From Polytrichum commune (taxonomy: Eukaryota > Streptophyta > Polytrichopsida > Polytrichales > Polytrichaceae), in assembly GCA_950295325.1 (NCBI GenBank), contig OX485806.1, positions 34,598,001-34,662,000 on the forward strand: 64,000 nt of DNA. The letters run 5' to 3'. A program made the translations under genes and the position numbers. The notes below the pieces were generated by a model, which made no database searches, had not been told where the DNA came from, and saw only the letters and a program-made list of their open reading frames with translations. Shown here in pieces: positions 35,269-47,829 of this stretch (position 1 is the first letter of the stretch; each line of letters begins with the position of its first letter).

Positions 35269-38200
35269 ACTAAAATTTTAGGAATTTGGGGACATGTAAT
35301 ATACCGTTGAAAAGGTCTTGGAAATGCCTTCCCAATGATATATTAAACGCCCCCCCCCCCCCAAAAAAAAAAAAACAGTTGCAAAACAAAACAATTTTGT
35401 TGTTGTTGTTGGAATGTGAGTTTACTAGAGGAAAATGCAAACTTTGACGTGCTTGTGAGATTAAAGTGTTGGATTGTAACACTTGTGTGGTTGATGTTGA
35501 GTGTATGGTTACGGCATATGACAAAGTTCGGAGCTCAACCAAGTTGTGCCCAAATGAAGACAACTAACTTCGAAGGGTATGCCAAGATGGTGGATATTAT
35601 GTAGTTAGAGAGGGAACTTCACAAGCGGCTATGCAGAAAGTAGGACTAAATGTCGCTTTAGCCATTAATTTACACAACAAAGTAGAACTCGTGAAATCGA
35701 GATTTTAGTAAGCATGAGATAGGGTCTTGGTTAGTGTATCAACTCACATTGAAGTATATTATGTTTTGAATGATTGATCTAACTTACAATCATCCCTCTC
35801 ATAATCTCCTAGGCAACCACATTTGCACATGTAGGCATAGATCTCCATGTAAGAGAAGCACACACATGCAAATACAGTTGCTATGTTTATAGATTGACAC
35901 GAAATTTTTTACAAGTGGGACCTCACACAACAACAAATGTATGTGATTGTAGGGTCTCATTGTTTGACATTATAAGTCCATTATAGTGTTGTTGAGTTGC
36001 TTAATGACAAGTTTTTGACATTACATCAATAGCCAATTGCAGATTACCTTAACCTTAAGTGCCTACAAGGCCATAATCATCCAATTCGAGAGTGTTTCTC
36101 TAAGGATTTGGGTAAGCAAATTTCATCCACATGTCATGATTTCTTTTTGTATGTTATGGGTTTCTTGATGTGAAATATGTAAGAATTTTTTTACGGGATT
36201 TGGACAAAATTTATAGCATATGGAATATTCTTAAGAATCACCTGTTGGGGTTTGTAGTGTATTTGTCCCTCTAGCCGGTTGGTTTAGGAGGTTTAAGGTG
36301 TTGATTGTTGGGGGCCATATCTCCATTTGCTTTTGGAATTTATATATAATTTATTCTCAAAAAAAATTAATTCTTTATGCCACATCTACGATTAGAATTG
36401 GGATTTTGAGATTCTCAAGTACCTTGATCACAAGATTGGGATTTGATCCAACAATGTCCATTTTTCATTGCAAGGACCCTCCAAAATGAAAAATGTAATA
36501 TTTGTAGTATTTATTAGTTGCATGTGGTTGGTATTTCTAGTGCTTTCCGCATGATACACTCCTAACTCAATTTGCCCAAAAATATTATGGACCTTCATAA
36601 GTAATTAAAGCGAACAAACATTTATTCTTTTGACACCTCACTAGAAATTCCTAGTTGGAGATACTTGGACAACTCAAACATTTTGAGGTATTTTCAAGTT
36701 GATTTTCTAAACATTTTATGGTTGGATATATGTATAAACTTATTAGATTTGGCTATAACTACACCCTAACCTCCATACTATCACCCTCCTTAATGTCACT
36801 CCCTCTCTTATATCCCAAAACCCTAAGGAACGGATGTTCTCATTTTAAATCTCCCTCATGGTTGTCACATTTCCCTCCCATATATTATTATGAGTTTTGA
36901 CATTAAAGTGATCCACCTAAGAATTCAAACCACACACTCGCACGCATCACATTGTCATCATTGTAAATATTGACATTATTGCAATGTTCACATTGTGTTA
37001 TTCCATAGTGTCACAAGCTCTCGGGGCGATCACACCCCCTTACATTTCATAACCACGTGCAATAAAAGTTTGCTACCCTATATTATATGTCATAGATAAT
37101 TTTAAAATTTATGAATTTTTTTTCTACATATACATATACATTTGTGCTTCTTTTGTTCCTAGGGCTGACACATAGTGTGCCTTACATGACCCACTATATT
37201 TGGCAAGGGGATAATTGTTTGGGGGACAAGCGATTAAACGACCTATTCAATTAGGTCATTTTTCTAATTATGCATATTTCATTGTACCGTTCCATTCCTT
37301 TAAAAGTCTCGGGTGAGTCATTTTCATGTATCATATGTTTATTATAAATCAACAAATGAAAAAAACCTATCTTTGGTTGCACATAGTTTCTAATTTTTGA
37401 TAAGTGTCAGCCTGGGTTTTTGTTGTGTGTGATTCAATCCTAAATGTGGACTCCTAACATTCTTTTGTCATGCTTCGATTCAATTATGAAGCTCAAAAGC
37501 TTAGCAAAATGTCAATGGCTCATTGCCGTGACAAAAACCGGGGTAATGTCTTTGAGTACTCACATAGCCTTAATTGCCATGAATTAAGCCTTACAATAAT
37601 CTCACAATTAAGTTCTCTTTATTAACTTACAACTATCCTACAAGTCTTCAAAAACCATATGATGTAGCATCCAAAGGCTCCATTCATGTAATGAATAAAG
37701 TGTGAGAGTTGAGAAAGGAAAAATTTATGCAACTTTCTCAAAAAAAACCAAGTAAAAGAGATAATGTAAGGCTTGGAGTAATTATAAAATTATTTGTTAT
37801 CATAAAACCATACATATCACATCAATGAAAATTTTAACATGATAATAGAAAAGTAAATGTGACGAAAACTAAGGGGGGGGGGGTGTTGTTTCATCGAAGA
37901 TGGACCACTTATTTGTTCAATCACCAAGTTATTAAGCACAAAATCATAAATAATGTCCAAAAGGATTGCCAAGCATTTGGTACTAAGTGACATTCATTAA
38001 AGTGACAAAATGAACTAAAAGCAATACTAAACTTATAGTCAATAGCGTGAACAAAGATGAATTGGATTGGTAGGAGGAGAAATAGTACCTTCAACTTAAG
38101 GTAGATTTGGCAAATTATCTCAAGAGTCACCCGCAAGGGCTAATACAAAAGAAATATATAACAAGTTAGGCTTTAGTTCATGATACATGTATTAGTATGT

Positions 38201-38524
38201 TTGATATCAAAATCACTTGCATTGGGTCTAGTCTTACTCCAATAAGATGAGATATTCTTCTTTTTAAGGTATTGTCCTTGCTAGTCTATAGCTTGTACAA
38301 AGTATCACTAGGTCATGTCATCACTACATATAGACCTCAATCTTCTATTGACAATGTGCAGTTGACACACTTTAGACTATACTTCTCTCACAATATTTAC
38401 GACATGATACTGTTTTTTTCTATTTTAAAGAAGTCAAGACATTTGACATGGCTATGGCATTGCATTGCATTGTATAGCCTTAATTCCATAGTCAGTGAGG
38501 TGCAGTTTGTAGAATTGTTTGTAT
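35269..38524. other. Non-genic stretch
   Basis: No gene was recognised. It contains a C14-A13 tract at about 35349-35376 and a G10 run at about 37873. Short AT-rich frames show no domain. Confidence 0.4.
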
Positions 38525-38539
38525 GCCTCCGTTGTCTCA

Positions 38540-39545
38540 AGAATAGAAGCACCAAACTTTGGTGCAACTTAGAAATGATGTTTCTATTTGCAAAATTGCC
38601 GCTTTAGTGGGCATGAACCAATCTCCTATAGTGCATTTGAGGAAGGATGTAGGGGGCGAGATTGAGAGACAAAGAGGAGGGCGTCCAAAACTTTTTGTAG
38701 ACCAAAAGAAGAAACATTGTATCACTCTTGTTACTGAGGGTCGACTTGGAACTACATTTGCGACAACAAAACAACTTCGATCTAAAACATGTAAATTGTT
38801 GTCTAACATCAGTGTGAGGCGTGCTTTGAGAAAGGCTGGATTGGGTGCACAAATGCAACAAATGAAATTGAATTTGAGTCATAAACATGTTCTCGCACGC
38901 ATAAGGTTTGCTCAAAGGTATGAGAATTGGACCATTGATGATTGAAAACGCATGATTTTTAGTGAAGAGACAAAGATAAATAAGTTTAACTTAGATGGTA
39001 GGTCATGGTGCTGAATTGGAGATGGGGAACACATTGGACCTCAACATGTCCATCAAACTGTGAAGCATGATGGTGGGTCGGTGATAATTTGGGGATGCAT
39101 GACGGCTTTTGGGCCAGAGGCATGGTACAAAATTGAAGGTAGGATGGATAGGCATCTGTACAATTTTATTGTAGAAAATTCTTTGTGGTCCATTATACAC
39201 AATCACAATATGGATCCAATTAAGTTCGTCTTTCAATAGGATAATGATCTAAGCACACGAGCAAGATTGTGCAAGAATGGTTGGCATCACAACCATTTCA
39301 ACTCCTTCAATGGCATGCACAATCTCCGGATTTGAATCCCATTGAACACTTATGGGCACTTCTCAAATGGCACTTGAACAAATTTACGACACCTCCAAGA
39401 GGTATCTAGGAATTGCGGAAACATGTGTGTTCAGTGTATCCCAATTTTAGTGAACATGATTGCATGACGCTTTATGAGAGCATGCCGTTTATGATTGCAT
39501 TGACGTTGTGTTGAAGAATAGAGGTTATTGGACCAATTCCTAAAG
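38540..39545 (+). pseudogene. Tc1-type (DD34E) transposase, broken, second copy
   Basis: This is a full-length but inactive IS630/Tc1/mariner transposase. The helix-turn-helix region is intact from 38559 (DVSICKIAALVGMNQSPIV), followed by a QRGGRPK AT-hook-like motif and a second helix block. A stop at about 38942 interrupts the frame just before MIFSEETKINKF, where the first catalytic Asp is replaced by Glu. The second acid is in Q-stop-DND (about 39233-39250). After a shift the third is in SPDLNPIEHLW (about 39330-39360). The spacing again fits DD34E. A third stop replaces a Trp near 39013. It is not a close duplicate of the copy at 3.54 kb: the two share motifs but few runs of identity, so they were separate arrivals or very old. 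Confidence 0.85.
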
Positions 39546-39839
39546 ATTTTGTAGGCAACTTGAATAAAATTGAGCATTTGCATATAGTTTCTCATTTGGC
39601 TTTGCAACATACTTTCTTACTATCAATATAATGTAAAATTTTGCATACATTTGCATAACTTTGTATGTCCAATTTTCAATTCTAAAAATATAATGTGAGA
39701 TGGTTGCGGTTGTCTATTGAAGATAAGTTTTTTCAAAATGTACTCAATATTGTTCGTTAATGCACATGCAACATATAGTTCAAAACTCTATTAAGTTCTT
39801 ATACATATTAGTTGAAGTGACATCTATGGAAATAATATG

Positions 39840-39975
39840 ACTATTTGTATCCAATACTCATGATTATTCGTGATGCATAAGAGGAGGTGAGCCTCAAGGA
39901 ATATCAATCAATTCAATTATGTATTCTATGTGTTTGTCTCCCTTATATTTTTCTTACATGGTATTAAAGCGTGGG
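39840..39975 (+). mobile_element. Copia 5' LTR end and primer-binding site
   Basis: A segment ending '...atttttcttaca' is followed immediately by TGGTATTAAAGCG (about 39959). The initiator-tRNA-Met primer-binding site of plant retrotransposons is TGGTATCAGAGC, so the match is about 10 of 13. Copia coding pieces in the same orientation follow from 45 kb on. The start of the LTR was not located. Confidence 0.55.
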
Positions 39976-40289
39976 ATTATGTTGAATTATTTTTCAATAG
40001 TAATGTATGTCATTTCGTCCTCATTTTTGAAGAATTAAGTGTAGATATAGATGTTGTCAAGAAACAACCATAGTTTAGTCAAGATGATGATATTTTCCTT
40101 GAGAAACTCCAAATCAAGGACACATTTCTATTTGAAGAAATCAACAATGATAAAATTGACTAAGACTCTGAAAATTAAATACTAGGAATTAACATGACTA
40201 CATTTGTCAAGATAGAAATAAATTTACAAATTAATATAGACATCCAATTTGCATTCATAGTTTATTATGAAAAGATTAACAATATGGTG

Positions 40290-40760
40290 TTGTATCACCT
40301 AGGTGTCTCATATAAGTTAATTTAAGGAAAATACATGGTTATTTCATATCATTTCGGGTTTGAACTGACAATTAGGCAATGATTTAGGGGTAGAGACTTC
40401 AAAATCTCTCAATGTCAGTACATGCAATTGTGACGGTCACTCAATCTCACATTATTTACCTAGACAATAGTCTTGTAGTGTGTTCATTTTGATTGGACCA
40501 AGTTTGAAGCACAAGCATAGGCACAACCAAAGTCAATTGTTTTGCACGAGTATCCCATTTTTGTCTTCTTACCAAAGGCAATGGTGGTTTGGTGTAGTCA
40601 ATAGTCTTGTATTAATGAATCATTTCTCAATGTAATTTGAAAGTACAGTGCAATCATCCTTTCAAGATTCTTTGTTTTTTTATATTAAATATGATTTTAA
40701 GTACATTGTCTGACTATAGTTTTTTGATTGGTCTTGGTCAGAGTAATCAAAATATCAATG
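40290..40760 (-). mobile_element. LTR-family piece A (minus orientation)
   Basis: The reverse complement contains, in order, the block shared by this window's LTR family: 'tgcctatgcttgtgc', 'ttggtccaatcaaaatgaac', 'gtcacaattgcatgtactga' and 'cttatatgagacacctaggtg'. The same order is seen at 42783-43040, 49900-50160, 50676-50940 (reverse) and 56085-56350. It interrupts the copia element. Outer boundaries are unresolved. Confidence 0.7.
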
Positions 40761-41880
40761 TATTGCAACAATCAAACCACAACATGGTTAAACGAACTTG
40801 TTGTATGAATTTTTTGTTTTAAGTAGCCTAAATGGTAATTTAGTGAGAACAACTCCTTATTTGAACTAGAAAGGATGAACTTACTTAGTATGAATAGGTT
40901 ATTGTCTTGAAAAATGAGAAAGTAGGTATTGTGAGGACTATGTCCTGATTTCAATGGGCAAGAACTGTGATAACTACCTTGGGGATGTAGAAGGTAGAGG
41001 AGGATAGTTTTTTTTAGTAGGCAAGGGGGCCGGATTTATTTATTTATTTTTTTTTTTTTTGGGTCTTATTGAACCTCTGTTGAAATTACGAATTTTTGAG
41101 TGAATCTACTTTTGAATATCAAGGATATATTGAAGCATATGCGTGTGATTCGTATATGCCAAGTCAATCATTTGTTGTGTGAAATTATTAATTTATCTCC
41201 AGGGGCATTATACTAGACTTGTGAGGATCTGCCTAATTTCAAAGCAACAATTTGAGTGCCAGTGAATTCGCAAATTAACGAGGAAAGATTCCTGAGTCTT
41301 ATTCGTATGTGTAATTTGTTAACAATTGGTCGTCTTTGATTGTCTAAAGTACTTAATGCACGTATCAATCCGAAGTCAATCTTTGCCTTGAACAATCTCA
41401 GTATTCTATTGCAGTAAATGATTAAATTAAAGAGTAAGTCTATAGTCTAAGGTTGTGAGGGATTGGGTAAATCCAGGGTGATTGTCTTGGTATTGAAATT
41501 GATAGTTTACGAGCACTGGTTGAATTCGAGAAAAATAAATTGATTTAATTATAGTCTCGGGAATGGCTATTTGAAATCAAGGATTTTAATTAAGGCTATG
41601 GTCTTGATGGCGTAGTTTTTGTGCCTAATACATATTACAATTTGTGTAATGCGAGACTGTGTGACTTATAAATTTGTGAGCGTAGCGAAACTTTTTAGGT
41701 TGATAATTTCAATGAAGATATTAAGAATTCTCATTCTTAATTCTTATGGTATAAGGTGGAGAGACTCGTTCTTAATTGATTCCAAATATCAATAATATAC
41801 TATTATTTTCAAGCATTTCACAAGAGTTTGAGAGGAGTGATTCCTTGAGTGAGAGTTTGCCATTGATTTACATGTAATCA

Positions 41881-43098
41881 TGTAGTTGAATTGAATGACA
41901 ATATGGAATTATTTATATATTACCAACCTGCTTGATTGAGAAACATACTTAATAGGCTATAGACTACCCATCCACGCAATTTGTGTATTTTCTGAACTTC
42001 CTTGAAAGATAAATGTAACAACAAATAAGGCAACATAACTAAAATTAGACTCTTTACAACAAAGGGAGGGAGGAAGATGATGTTGTTGTAATATTTGTGA
42101 ATGAAGGAGAGTCTTGGTACATGATACCATAATATAATTAAATCAAAATTTGTCAAGACTATGAACTTTATGGCGTGAAGCATATTTTTTTTATCCCTTT
42201 GACCTTGAACAGAAAGTGAAGAGACGAGAAACCAGAGCATTGGCTGCAACCTGGTCACGTGAAGTTGACGGAGCGAAAGGTTGAGGAGACCAAAAGGCTT
42301 TGTGAATTGTTGGAGGTAAGTATTTAACCTTTGATACAACAAGGGAGTTTTCTAGCGAGACATGCTGGACCGATAACTTAGAAGTATATTACTTGAACAC
42401 ACTAGGCCATTGTCTTGATTACATAATAATTGGAGGAAATATTTTAAGGTGTTAAGATCACTTTGATGAACTTATAAAATGAACTTCACCTTTAACAAGA
42501 TAAATTAATGAGTTAAATGTTGTTCAGTTAACCTTGGTGTGATTTGGCCGATTGTTGCAATCCATGGAAATAAGAATTACCTTGGCCAAGACCATGTAAG
42601 AGACTATTGTCGGACCGTATAATTAAGATTGCATTTAAACAAAGAAGGCTAACAATCCTGAAAGGATGACTGCACTGCACTTTTAAGTTACACTAAATAG
42701 AATTAATTAATGAAAGACTATTGACTACACCAAAGTGCCTTTGACTTTGGTAAAGAAACAAAAATGAATTATTTATGCAAGATCATTGATTATAGTTGTG
42801 CCTATGCTTGTGCACCGCACTTGGTTCAATTAAAATGAACTCACTACCAAACTATTGACTGGGAAATTAGAGAGAGGTGAGTGACCGCCACAATTGCATG
42901 TACTCATGTGGAGAGATTTTTTAAGTTTCCATCCCTCACCCTAACCCAATTGTCAGTCTAAACCCAAAATAAAGTGAAATAATCCTATGTTTTCCTTAGT
43001 AAAACTTATATGAAACATCTAGATGATATACAAGTCATCATTTAAATTCTTCCCTAAATGATTCTCTGGGTTTGTTTCTAGCCAAAAACTAAACTACA
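41881..43098 (+). mobile_element. LTR-family copy B, probable solo LTR
   Basis: The 3' half (42500-43098) matches the family block and ends 'ctgggtttgtttc...aaactaca', like the end of the solo LTR at 50225. A TGTAGTTG start at 41881, with AATCA before it and AAACA after 43098, would be a 5-bp target duplication with one mismatch. The 5' half resembles the other copies poorly, so the left boundary is tentative. Confidence 0.5.
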
Positions 43099-43103
43099 AA
43101 ACA

Positions 43104-44985
43104 TGATATCATCCAATGATTCGATCTATTTTTCTCGAGTGCCTAATTTTACACTTTCATTATTTGGAGCAATTATACACTGAAATGTATATTTCATTTA
43201 TCTCAAGATTATTGATTAATTTATTTAGTTGGCAATTCTTTTATTCATTTGGAGTTATTACTTAAGCATGTGACATTATCGCAGAAAAAATTTAACAACA
43301 ACATTTACTTACTACAACACTTGTCTTCTTAGTTTCTTGCTCCTTCGGGCTTTACTTGAACGATTCACAGTCAATGTTCTTGACTATTGTCCCTTCGCCT
43401 TCTATCAAAGGTTAGAAAGGCCAGATAGACATGCTTCACACCATAAAGAACATAGTCTTTACAAGCTTTTGATTAAGTCATCTTCCGATGTGTTCTACTA
43501 AGGCACTCCTTTATCCAATATATTACAACGACAATATTTTATCCCTCAATATGCTAAGGACAGACTAATCTTCGTTGAGGCAATTTTTCTTTCAATTCAA
43601 TTATTATTAATGGGAGTTCATGAGATTTAAAGTGCGTGTTTATGGATAGACCATGGTCTGCTAAAACTATCTTAATTAAACAAGTTTTCTAATATGTTCA
43701 GACAATTCAATACTGGCATTCAGTTCAACTGATAGGCCAAACATAAGTCACAACCAAAATATCGCACAAGTTTTTCAAGAATTGTCCACTTAACTCCTTC
43801 CCATAGAGGCTATAATTTAGATACATGATTCAGACCTGCTCATGATTCCTCAATATAAAATACAACTTATTTTTTGGAATTTTGGACTTATGGTCTGCCA
43901 ATTCCACTTCTACACACAAGCAATGATTGATTCTTGCTCAAAGACTCACTACTCTCAAATTTTATAGAGTTTCTAAAATCATCACAACTCTTTTGATATT
44001 TAAAATCAATGAGTAATGGGTCTTTATACCCTGGACCGCAGAACATAAAGGGATCATTTTTTTCTTTCAAATATTTGCATTCAAATCGTTAGTCCAATCA
44101 CTATGGCTTCAATTCACATAATATCGAGTCACTCAGTCTCGTCCACCTCAAATCATAGTTCCAATTGTGCATGAATCTGTCACTTAGATTACAACCCCAA
44201 AGTCCATGGGCTTAATCGAGATCCTCAGCCTATAATTTTGCAAGAACACTTGAGAAATCATTCCTTAGACATCAATTTGATTAGTTTTTCTATCAAACTT
44301 ATTTAACACATGCGAACATCTAAATCATAGTACCAATACAATCACCCTGGATATATGAAGTCCCTTACAAGCCTAGGCCATAGTCTTATTCCTTTAGCAA
44401 ATCATTCATTGAGGTATAACACTAAGATTGCTCAAAGAAAATGTTGATATCATGTTGATTCACACATGGGATTTTCAGAGCTTCTTGTTCTCAAGCTGGA
44501 GCATTGATCATGGTTTCCAACTTTAGAACGTCAATTACACCTATTAGAGTAGATCACTCATTTCAAATATGTTAGACAATAGTCAAAACAAAAGTTCTCA
44601 CGAATTATTCTTAAAAACACAGCCCAAGAATCACTCATGGCCGCACTCTAATTACTTGGAGCTTCAGAGAATGGTCTTGCAAGTATGCCTTACACATAAA
44701 TGCACTAGGACTCAATGCATACTTGAAGAGGAATTTAATTAGAAAATCCGGTAGAGTTCTGATATTATGAACAACAACAAATATAGGCTCTCTTCTTCTC
44801 TAATTCTTAGCCTTAAGTATCGTCTCAAAAAACATGTGTGGATATCAAAATTCATATCCATTCCTATCAGACTATATATGGTCCTTCTTATCTCAATCTT
44901 CTAGAATCTTAATACAAGAGCATGTTCATACTTACTTACTTTAATTTTTCTAGTTCATATGAAGTCTTGTTCTCATTTAAATCCT
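43104..44985. other. AT-rich transposon DNA, not resolved
   Basis: The stretch lies between LTR-like copy B and the copia integrase piece. It contains several 'ccatagtctt'-type motifs, as the LTR family does. It may be another decayed insertion or the lost gag/integrase core of the copia element. No domain was recognised. Confidence 0.35.
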
Positions 44986-45500
44986 ACATGTGTTGGGAGA
45001 AAGCAAAAAAATAATATCACACCTACTAAGGCATTGAATAAAACACAACTCCTTTTGAAGAATGGTTTAGGATTCCACCTACCCTAACACACCTCAAAGT
45101 CTTTGGTTGTATATCCTATGCATTAATATGTGAACAGCGTAGGCACAAATTGGAATATCACATCGTTATATGTCTCTTCTTAGGTTTTAATGAAGAATCT
45201 AAGGTTTACATGTTAATAGAAAGTTAGCCACACAAATTATCATTTCACAGGATGCCATCTTTGATGAACATTCACTTGATACATAATACTCAAACTTGGA
45301 TGATCAAGATAAGGGAGCAAAAGTTGAATGACCAAATAACTTATTGGCAGATTCTTCAAGCATGTCACCATGTCATTGTTTCCTTTGAAGGGCCATATCC
45401 GGACAACCCCAACATTGTAGCACTAAATCCAATGGGAGTTTTTATTGACCCACCCAATCAGCAATCCACCATGTCACAAGTTGACCTTCACAAATGAGCT
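44986..45500 (+). pseudogene. Copia polyprotein: end of the integrase region
   Basis: After one frameshift (about 45055) the sequence reads TPFEEWF, then THLKVFGCISYA, RRHKLEYH and FLGFNEESKVYML. These match the conserved C-terminal integrase stretch of Ty1/copia (TPFEAW...HLRVFGC.AYAH...RRHKLD...FLGYSEESKAYRL). The plus strand is the same as the reverse transcriptase piece at 47.83 kb. A stop (tag, about 45228) follows, and the sequence loses similarity after about 45500. Confidence 0.75.
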
Positions 45501-46654
45501 TCCAAATTTTCACAACCCCGTTCACATTGTCAAGGTCACCTTCAACCCTCAGCCTTAGACGGTGTAACCCGCTGCTGAACCGGTTTACATGGAAATTACT
45601 CTCACCAAAATTAGACTTTTCTAAGTTTCATGTTCTATGAAGGTGGTTGCTTGTATCCTATTATTAAGATTCGTGACATTTTGCTTCCGTGCTCTTTTGA
45701 ACTCTCAAGGAGCAGATGACCTAGGTTTTCAAGTTTATGTTCCTTTAAATCCTAATGTCAAGGTTAAGTGTATTTAAAGGAACTTCATTCTGGTATACAA
45801 TATCTTTCATGTTTTGAATGCTTAAGACCATTTCTATTCTTCCAAATATTCCAAGAATGTTATATTAAGAGAGAATGTAGCTTTGATAGGTCTCAAGCAT
45901 ACTTCCTCACTAATGCAAGTTCATTCACGTAGATAGTATTCAAGTATAAGAATTTCCTTATTCATTCCTCAAGAATTCTTTCATCAAGAGTTTGTTCCAA
46001 TTCCTATTCGAATTCTCATTCCTCTAAAGCCTTTTGCTTTCATTTAGCATTCCATTATCCTCAATCAAGTTCACAATCTTTTACTTTTGAGTGTTTATTA
46101 ATCATATTTAACAATCCATCTAGATTGGTATGATGTAATAACTTCAATGTAAGATTTGACTACTTGATGGTCTTCGAATTCTCTTATTCTCGAATGATGG
46201 CTTAAAGCCTTCTTAATGTCTTCAATTACTAGAGCTTTTTTTTGTCTGGTTTCCCTTTGACTTCTCTAATTGTGAGTTTCAATCCTCCGGTCTTGAAAGG
46301 TTCCTCCGGTCTTCATTCTTCAAGCGATTCTTCTTCAAGTCCCTTTTGCCCTTAATCTTGAAGGAATCTTCAATCTCCTTGAAAAGGCTTCGTCGGGGAA
46401 GAAAACTCCTTAGTCTTGAAAAGAAATCCCTTAGTCTTCCAAAACGCCTTCAGTCTTGAAAAGAAACCTTCTCGGTCTTGAAAAATCTCCTTAGCCTTCG
46501 GCCTATAAAATCTTCTTAGTCTTCGGTCTTCAAAGTGTCTTCATTCTTGCGACCTCCGGTCTTGGTCACACGGTCCTCCAGTCTTCGAGTCCTTCAAAGC
46601 TTGAGGATTTTTCAATCCTTTAAGTCTTGAAAGCCTCCGGTCTTGTAGGTCTCC

Positions 46655-46765
46655 GGTCTCGAGGTCCTTCAGTCTTGTAGGCCACCGGTCTCGAGGTCCT
46701 TCAGTCTTGTAGGCCACCGGTCTCGAGGTCCTTCAGTCTTGTAGGCCACCGATCTCGTAGTCCTC
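46655..46765. repeat. 32-bp minisatellite, about 3.5 copies
   Basis: GGTCTCGAGGTCCTTCAGTC starts at 46655, 46687 and 46719, exactly 32 bp apart. A degenerate fourth begins at 46751. Confidence 0.95.
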
Positions 46766-47090
46766 CACCTCGAATAGCTCGCGTTAGAATGAGGTCCTTT
46801 AGGGCCCCTAAGAGCCCTCTTTATATAGGGTCTAAGATCTATGCGTTTCTTAATTGAGCGGTTAGGCCTTGGTCACCTAATACCATATGTAGGGATCAGC
46901 TATTTTAAGCCCTATATCTACATATAGTCTAATTTTAGTACATGTGTATCTATTTTAGTAATGAGCACATGCTTAAATTAAATGTTCATGTGGTATGCAT
47001 ATGATGTAATCCTCCTTTTTCCTAGATGTGTCTAAGGTATTCGGTTACCATCCATATGATTCATTCATTCAAAATTCCCATCTTCATTGC

Positions 47091-47145
47091 CGAATGGTTG
47101 AGGCGGTTGTGTCCATCCAAGGGATTTCCATCCCTTGGCATTGTC
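47091..47145 (+). other. tRNA-like half (Ser/Leu-like D arm and hairpin), not a tRNA gene
   Basis: 'GCCGAATGGTTGAGGCGG' resembles the acceptor start and D arm of a class II tRNA. It is followed by an 8-bp perfect stem (CCAAGGGA / TCCCTTGG) with a 6-nt loop in the anticodon-arm position. No variable arm, T arm or matching acceptor strand follows. It may be a tRNA-derived fragment such as a SINE head, or coincidence. Confidence 0.3.
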
Positions 47146-47509
47146 CTTCATCTACATCCTTAATACATCATCCTTAGTAACCAAACCTATCCTAGCGGGT
47201 AACTAAATAGTCGCTAGTTACTACCTCCCACTACTAGTGTGCTTACCTCCCATCCAAAAATGACTATGTCCTTACTAATTCCTAATCCTAGCCTACTAAT
47301 GTCTACGTCCGCTCTTAGCCGGTCTAGTCTCGTTTCCGATGGCTCACCCTAAAGAGGCCGGTACCATCCTCTCAAAGCCGGCTCCCAGTCACTTTCGCCG
47401 GCTCCCTTGAGCCTTTAAATACCCGGCCTTCAGGGTATCCAGCCGGTCTTCACTCCTTACTCGCGTGCCGGGCTTCTCCCCCCTTGGTCCCTCACGGGCC
47501 TCCACCTGG

Positions 47510-47632
47510 CTGCTCGTCGTCTCTCCTTCCCCTTGGCTGCTCGTCGTCTCTCTCGGTAGCTGCTCGTCGTCTCTCCTTCCCCTTGGCTGCCCGTCGTCTC
47601 TCTCGGTAGCTGCTCGTCGTCTGTCCTCCCCA
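47510..47632. repeat. 50-bp composite minisatellite (27 + 23 bp)
   Basis: CTGCTCGTCGTCTCTC starts at 47510, 47537, 47560, 47587 and 47610, one copy with a single change. The alternating spacing of 27, 23, 27, 23 shows a 50-bp higher-order unit. Confidence 0.95.
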
Positions 47633-47829
47633 GCTCCCCTCTTCCATTCGCTTGCTCAACCTTGTTTCTTCCTTGATGTTTCTTCCTTTTCTCATTGGCC
47701 CTAATGTTCCTTGGCGATGTACACACATCCCCAAAGAGAGACCATAACAACTATAAGACTCATTGAAACCATAGAGGGTCGCAAAACTCCGTGATCCTAA
47801 ATTCATCAAAGTCGCATAATTATTGAGCC

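Larger units (their letters stand above)
45501..47829. mobile_element. Insertion between copia integrase and reverse transcriptase, LTR-like
   Basis: About 2.3 kb separates two pieces of one copia polyprotein, so it is probably a later insertion. It has LTR-like promoter features: TTTATATAGGG at about 46831 and TTTAAATACCC at about 47416, each in a GC-richer context. It carries two arrays of short tandem repeats (46655 and 47510). The middle (46240-46770) consists of degenerate 'ggtcttgaa', 'tccttcagtctt' units. Exact termini and a target duplication were not found. The 97-132-codon minus-strand frames near 47457-47890 arise from the repeats. Confidence 0.5.

Noticed and set aside
41920-42342. 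140-codon minus-strand frame
   Set aside because: It lies in LTR-like DNA, is AT-rich and Leu-rich, and has no motif.
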